Positions 60,461-64,000 of a stretch of DNA of 64,000 nt are shown piece by piece. Both the position numbers and the translations under genes were made by a program. Numbering within the stretch: the stretch's first letter is position 1; every line of letters begins with the position of its first letter. Where the stretch lies: contig JBGANS010000021.1 in assembly GCA_044222195.1 (NCBI GenBank), forward strand, positions 1 to 64,000, in the 5' to 3' direction. The notes under the pieces are model-generated. The model was not told the origin of the DNA. It saw only the letters and a program-made list of their open reading frames with translations, and searched no databases. The DNA comes from JAHBXE01 sp044222195. Its GTDB lineage: Bacteria; Planctomycetota; Phycisphaerae; Phycisphaerales; UBA1924.

Positions 60461-61081
60461 GTGTCCGACTTCGCCATTCCAACCTGCCCCCACTGCGAGC
60501 ACGAACTCAAGGGCCGTCCCCTGCGCGGCACCTGCCCCAACTGCCGCGCCGAGTACTCGCTCAATCTCCCGGGCCTCGAACCCGGCCGCATGCCGCCAAC
60601 CTCGCGCTACCAGCGCTTCGAGTACGACGCCGGCCTCGGCCGCCGCGCCCTGCTCAAGTCCGCCGCGCTCACCGTGATCAGCCTCTGCATCATCGCGGGG
60701 TGGAAAGCCGCAGACGCCGAAGAGGATGGCACGCAGGAAGCCGTGAACTTCCTCATCCGCTACGCGATCTCCTTCAGCGCGGCTCTCGGCATCTACCTGC
60801 TCTGCTGCGCCACCGGCATCATCGAATACTGCGGCCCCCTGCTCCGCGCGGCGCTCGGCGTCGCCGGGTCGCTCGCCGCGGCACTCCTGGCACAGCACGT
60901 GACCGCCGAAGGCACGCTCCTGCTCGGCGTGCCCTGGCTCGTCGGCCTGCTTGTGTTTCTCGGCCTGACAGCCGACCTCTTGGAACTCGACCTCACCGAG
61001 GCCACGCTCCTCGCCATCTTCGTGCTCGGCGCGCGGGTGATGCTCAAGTTCACCCTCTTCGATCACATGTTCGCCAAGTAG
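60461..61081 (+). CDS. Membrane protein with N-terminal zinc ribbon
   Basis: The 206-residue product starts at GTG 60461 as MSDFAIPTCPHCEHELKGRP, followed by GTCPNCRAEYSLNLPG: two CxxC pairs 18 residues apart form a zinc ribbon. After a linker there are about four or five transmembrane segments (ALLKSAALTVISLCIIAGW, YAISFSAALGIYLLCCATGI, LLRAALGVAGSLAAALLAQH, LLLGVPWLVGLLVFLGLTAD). Function unknown. The gene is 18 bp after the decayed HAF-like gene and convergent with the next. Confidence 0.8.
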   Translation: MSDFAIPTCPHCEHELKGRPLRGTCPNCRAEYSLNLPGLEPGRMPPTSRYQRFEYDAGLGRRALLKSAALTVISLCIIAGWKAADAEEDGTQEAVNFLIRYAISFSAALGIYLLCCATGIIEYCGPLLRAALGVAGSLAAALLAQHVTAEGTLLLGVPWLVGLLVFLGLTADLLELDLTEATLLAIFVLGARVMLKFTLFDHMFAK

Positions 61082-61097
61082 CCGCGGGCCGACCGGT

Positions 61098-61562
61098 TCA
61101 GAACGGGAGCGAATCCGCCCGCGTCACATCATCCTCGGTGTTCGCTTCGCCGTCGGGCCCCCTGCTCTTGAACTTCACCATGACCTTCCCGGTCGCCTTC
61201 TGCTCCTCGCACGAGAACGTCATCTCGTTCCCCCACGCATCCTTGAAGTAGGTCTGCGAGTCCCCGAGGTCCGCCGGCGTCTTGGGCAGCTTCCCGTTCT
61301 CGTTCCGATATTGCGCGATCAACACGCACAGTTGCTGCGTGTTGATATCCGCCGCCGTTTCCTTCCCCTGCTTTCGCGTCTTCGACACCTGCCCCATGTA
61401 GGTCGAGCCCCCGCTCCCCGGCTTGGAAGTTGAGCCCCCGCTTGAACTCCCGCCCGTGCTCATCCCGAACATCAAGTACAAAATGATCGCCATCGAGATC
61501 AGCACAACGAGAATGAGCGCCCCGTTGCCTCGCCTCGCCCCGGTGTAGCCCGCGCGGTTCAT
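61098..61562 (-). CDS. Membrane-anchored protein with GspG-like C-terminal domain
   Basis: The 154-residue product starts at ATG 61562 (GGGAGG five bases upstream). It has an N-terminal transmembrane helix (GALILVVLISMAIILYLMFG), a Gly/Ser-rich linker (STGGSSSGGSTSKPGSGG) and a globular end: ADINTQQLCVLIAQYRNENG, DAWGNEMTFSCEEQKATGKV, then FKSRGPDGEANTEDDV. The last blocks match the C-terminal part of GspG pseudopilins (D-WG, GPDG--.-EDD), but no prepilin cleavage motif is present. A role in secretion is only suggested. A longer upstream frame is a shadow of the next gene. Confidence 0.75.
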   Translation of the reverse strand: MNRAGYTGARRGNGALILVVLISMAIILYLMFGMSTGGSSSGGSTSKPGSGGSTYMGQVSKTRKQGKETAADINTQQLCVLIAQYRNENGKLPKTPADLGDSQTYFKDAWGNEMTFSCEEQKATGKVMVKFKSRGPDGEANTEDDVTRADSLPF

Positions 61563-61609
61563 AGTGCCTCCCTGGTCGCAGGATCGTAGGTGAGGCCCCG
61601 CCGACCGCC

Positions 61610-62170
61610 TCACATCGCCTTGGGCCACATCGCCGCGAAAATCGCGCCCGTGATCAATCCATAGACGATCCCATCGATGATGCACATCAGGATCGCCCGC
61701 GGATAGGCCCCCATCCACACGCTGTGCGGCGCCGCCCCAAACGCGTACGCCAGCACGCCCGCCGTCCCGAGCACCTTGAACGCCGATGCAAAGTCCGTCC
61801 CCGGCTTCACCACCGCCGCCCCGAGATACGCCACCAGGAAACTCACCACCACGTAGATCAGGAACGTCACGATCATGTTCCTGCCCATGCTCATCTTGCC
61901 CCACACACTGACGAGCCCCATCTCCCCCGCCTCCCACCGGCGCTTCACCTCCGGGTCGTTTCGCTTGGCCTTGTCCTTGCAATCCGGAAACCCGTAGTTC
62001 CCCGGGGGCAGTTTCAGCGCCTCAAACGCCCGGTAGAACGCCGCCTCATCCGGCAGCGCCGTCCAGTCCTTCTTGTGGTGCGGCATCGCCATCCACACCA
62101 CAGCGCTCGCCACCCACACCGCCGCGGCCGAGAGCACGATCGGAAGCCACAAGTGCGCCAGCATGTCCAT
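61610..62170 (-). CDS. Conserved membrane protein of unknown function
   Basis: The 186-residue product starts MDMLAHLWLPIVLSAAAVWV. It has about four transmembrane segments (N-terminal; MIVTFLIYVVVSFLVAYLGA; FKVLGTAGVLAYAFGAAPHS; ILMCIIDGIVYGLITGAIFA). Between the first and second is a cytoplasmic loop with DWTALPDEAAFYRAFEALKL and PPGNYGFPDCKDKAKRNDPE. Similar four-helix proteins are widespread in planctomycetes without assigned function. It is in the same orientation as, and 47 bp upstream of, the GspG-like gene. Confidence 0.78.
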   Translation of the reverse strand: MDMLAHLWLPIVLSAAAVWVASAVVWMAMPHHKKDWTALPDEAAFYRAFEALKLPPGNYGFPDCKDKAKRNDPEVKRRWEAGEMGLVSVWGKMSMGRNMIVTFLIYVVVSFLVAYLGAAVVKPGTDFASAFKVLGTAGVLAYAFGAAPHSVWMGAYPRAILMCIIDGIVYGLITGAIFAAMWPKAM

Positions 62171-62244
62171 GGTGATTCCCCGAAGCCCGGCGCGTCCTCA
62201 CGCCGGTTGCCCAGTCTCGACGGGGGCGAGGACTCCCCCATCTC

Positions 62245-63921
62245 TCACTCGCCGCTCACGCACAAGCAACTCGTCCCAATCTTCATATCGGCATGCGCCG
62301 ACGCTTTCCGAAAACGTTCATAGGTCGCCGCATACTCCGGCGAGTTCTGCTTCCGCAGCGACTGCGACAGCCCGTACAGCGACCACGAGTTCTCCGGCCA
62401 CTTCTTCAGGTCCTCGCGATACACCTCTTCCGACTCCTTCGCCCGGCCCTCCGCCAGCAGGATCGCCCCCAGCGCATGCCGCGCCGGCACCATCCAGTCC
62501 GGCGGCTCGTTGTAGTTCAGCGTGTCCTCCACCACCGCCGCCTCACGCAGCAGCTTCACCGCCTCATCCACGCTCCCGCGCTTGTACGCCATCTCCCCAT
62601 CCGCCACCAGCCCGCCCAGTTTCATGACGGACTTCGAATCACTGTTCCCCACCTTTCGATCTTCCGGCACCGCCGCGGCCGCCGCGCGGAACAACTCCCG
62701 TTCCTTCTCCGCCTCGGCCATCCGCCCGGTATTCGCGTACGCGATGCACCGTCCGAAATGCCGGATCGCCTTGCAGATGAGCAGCCGCTGATCCGGCTCG
62801 GGCTCCTTGAGCATCTCTTCCCAGCGCCCAAACCGCATCAGCACCTCCATCGTGATGGGCAGGTACCCATCGATCACGCCCGCCGCGTTCTCGATGAACT
62901 CCTTGGGCACCCCCGCCACCATGTCCCGCGCCGCCTGGATCGCCTCCTTCGACCGCCCCTCCATCATGCACGCAAACGACAAGAACCCGTGGTTGTGCGC
63001 CATGTACACGTTATAAAAACCCTGCCGTGGCGACATCTTCCGGTACGCCGCATCCGCCTTGATCGCCACGCGATTGGATTCCGCGGCATCCTCCCAGCGC
63101 CCGACCCTCGCAAAGATGTGCGCCGGCATGTGCACCAGGTGCCCCGCCGCGGGCGCGATCTTCCCCAGCCGCTCGGCCGACGGAACCGCCTTCTCCGGAT
63201 TCGGCGACGCCTCCACCGTATGGATGTACAGGTGGTTCGCCCCCGGGTGCTGCGGCGCCGCCTTCAGCGTGAACTCCAGCACCTTCACGATCTCCGGTGT
63301 CTCCGGACGCGGCTGCCCATCGTGGCTCCACAGGTCCCACGGTCGCAGGTCCATCTGCGATTCCGCGTACAGCGTTCCGATGTCGGCGTCGAACTTGTAC
63401 TTCGAATACACGATCTTCATCGCATCCGCGTACGCCCGGTCATATGGCGCCCGATCGTGCGACGAGAGCGGCAGATTCCCCCCCGCCGGGTCCGCGTACC
63501 GCCGACGCAGCGCATCGATCAACTCCCGCTCCGGCGGACTCGCCTTGTCACGCAGCGCGAGCGCCTTCTGCAGCGCATCCCACGCCGCCTTCGAATGGTC
63601 CTCATCCATGCTCGCGTTGTTGATGTGCGGCCCGTTGCACAGCGCAATCCCCCACCACGCCATCGCCATCTCCGGGTCCAGCCGCGCCGCCTCCGTGTAC
63701 GACTTGATCGCCTCGTCGTGGTTGAACGCAAACGTGAAGACCAGCCCCTGGTTGAAGTACTTCTGGGCCTGCGCCGAAGAAGTGGTCACCTGCCGCGCGT
63801 GTGTCCCCATCCCTTCAAACAGCCTGATCTTCCCGGGCTCCACCACCGCCGCCGGTTGAACCTGGCAGCCCCCGATCATCCCGACACCGCACACCAACAC
63901 GCCGAATGAACGGTTTTTCAT
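62245..63921 (-). CDS. TPR-repeat lipoprotein
   Basis: The 558-residue product starts at ATG 63921 (GGAG nine bases upstream) with a lipoprotein signal MKNRSFGVLVCGVGMIGGC, lipobox IGGC, Cys19. The mature protein is helical with TPR-like repeats: KYFNQGLVFTFAFNHDEAIK then SYTEAARLDPEMAMAWWGIA; APAAGHLVHMPAHIFARVGR; ILLAEGRAKESEEVYREDLK. The layout (GLVFTFAFNHDEAIKSY, HPGANHLYIHTVEAS, HMPAHIF) matches a widespread uncharacterised family of large TPR lipoproteins. It should sit in the outer or inner membrane facing the periplasm. The last 79 bp of the window after it show nothing. Confidence 0.9.
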   Translation of the reverse strand: MKNRSFGVLVCGVGMIGGCQVQPAAVVEPGKIRLFEGMGTHARQVTTSSAQAQKYFNQGLVFTFAFNHDEAIKSYTEAARLDPEMAMAWWGIALCNGPHINNASMDEDHSKAAWDALQKALALRDKASPPERELIDALRRRYADPAGGNLPLSSHDRAPYDRAYADAMKIVYSKYKFDADIGTLYAESQMDLRPWDLWSHDGQPRPETPEIVKVLEFTLKAAPQHPGANHLYIHTVEASPNPEKAVPSAERLGKIAPAAGHLVHMPAHIFARVGRWEDAAESNRVAIKADAAYRKMSPRQGFYNVYMAHNHGFLSFACMMEGRSKEAIQAARDMVAGVPKEFIENAAGVIDGYLPITMEVLMRFGRWEEMLKEPEPDQRLLICKAIRHFGRCIAYANTGRMAEAEKERELFRAAAAAVPEDRKVGNSDSKSVMKLGGLVADGEMAYKRGSVDEAVKLLREAAVVEDTLNYNEPPDWMVPARHALGAILLAEGRAKESEEVYREDLKKWPENSWSLYGLSQSLRKQNSPEYAATYERFRKASAHADMKIGTSCLCVSGE

Positions 63922-64000
63922 GGCAAGGCACTCCAGAGGACCCGCCATCTTCCCGCGCCGCCGCGGGCCGCGTCAAGGTCACCCGCCATCATTCCAACCA

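Overview
The window is high-GC DNA from a planctomycete, most likely class Phycisphaerae. Three things point there. Five secreted proteins end in paired cysteine-containing motifs of the type CDxSTxxPxLTANDFQCFLxxFAxG, resembling the 'GC-type dockerin' tails of that group. Three prepilin-like proteins carry the planctomycete H-X9-DG signature. An ECF sigma factor gene sits directly beside a Ser/Thr kinase-TPR gene. I saw no phage genes, integrase, insertion sequence transposase or CRISPR array.

Layout. 0-2.7 kb: a translationally coupled trio on the plus strand (truncated PQQ-like surface protein, H-X9-DG prepilin-like protein, BFD-like [2Fe-2S] protein). 2.5-13.4 kb: the ribosomal/RNA polymerase cluster rplK-rplA-rplJ-rplL-rpoB-rpoC on the minus strand, with an attenuator-like hairpin between rplL and rpoB. 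13.5-29.2 kb: mostly minus-strand housekeeping and membrane genes (CBS-domain protein, tyrS, two H-X9-DG prepilins, MATE exporter, SpoIIE-type phosphatase, B12-binding/MeaB fusion, MFS transporter, infC, CPBP protease, rpsT), three small plus-strand genes at 24-25.6 kb, and two closely related tRNA-Arg genes. 29.3-39 kb: a repetitive dockerin-tailed protein, the sigma/kinase pair and a collagen-like protein.

39.2-49.9 kb is a tightly packed plus-strand operon for a type II secretion/type IV pilus-like machine. Its order is PilZ-E-F-G-H-I-J-(two PilX/K-like proteins)-L-M-C/P, with most junctions overlapping by 4 bp. It lacks a secretin and a prepilin peptidase. One PilX-like protein carries a large propeller-like domain, so it could be a displayed adhesin. 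49.9-64 kb holds thyX, typA, several secreted propeller or dockerin proteins, two decayed surface-protein genes at 58.7-60.4 kb, and small membrane proteins ending with a TPR lipoprotein.

The most unusual signal is a set of short tandem repeats built on an octamer close to AGTGACGN or AGGGACGN. Three aligned 35-bp copies exist. One lies 2 bp after the rplJ stop codon, and two lie in frame inside tyrS and thyX, where they encode nearly the same peptide (SDGVTQRRSDAA / GDGVTPRRGDAA). A related octamer array begins 1 bp after the MATE stop, and a different 7-8-mer array begins right at the CBS-gene stop. A separate 93-bp three-hairpin repeat flanks tyrS on both sides.
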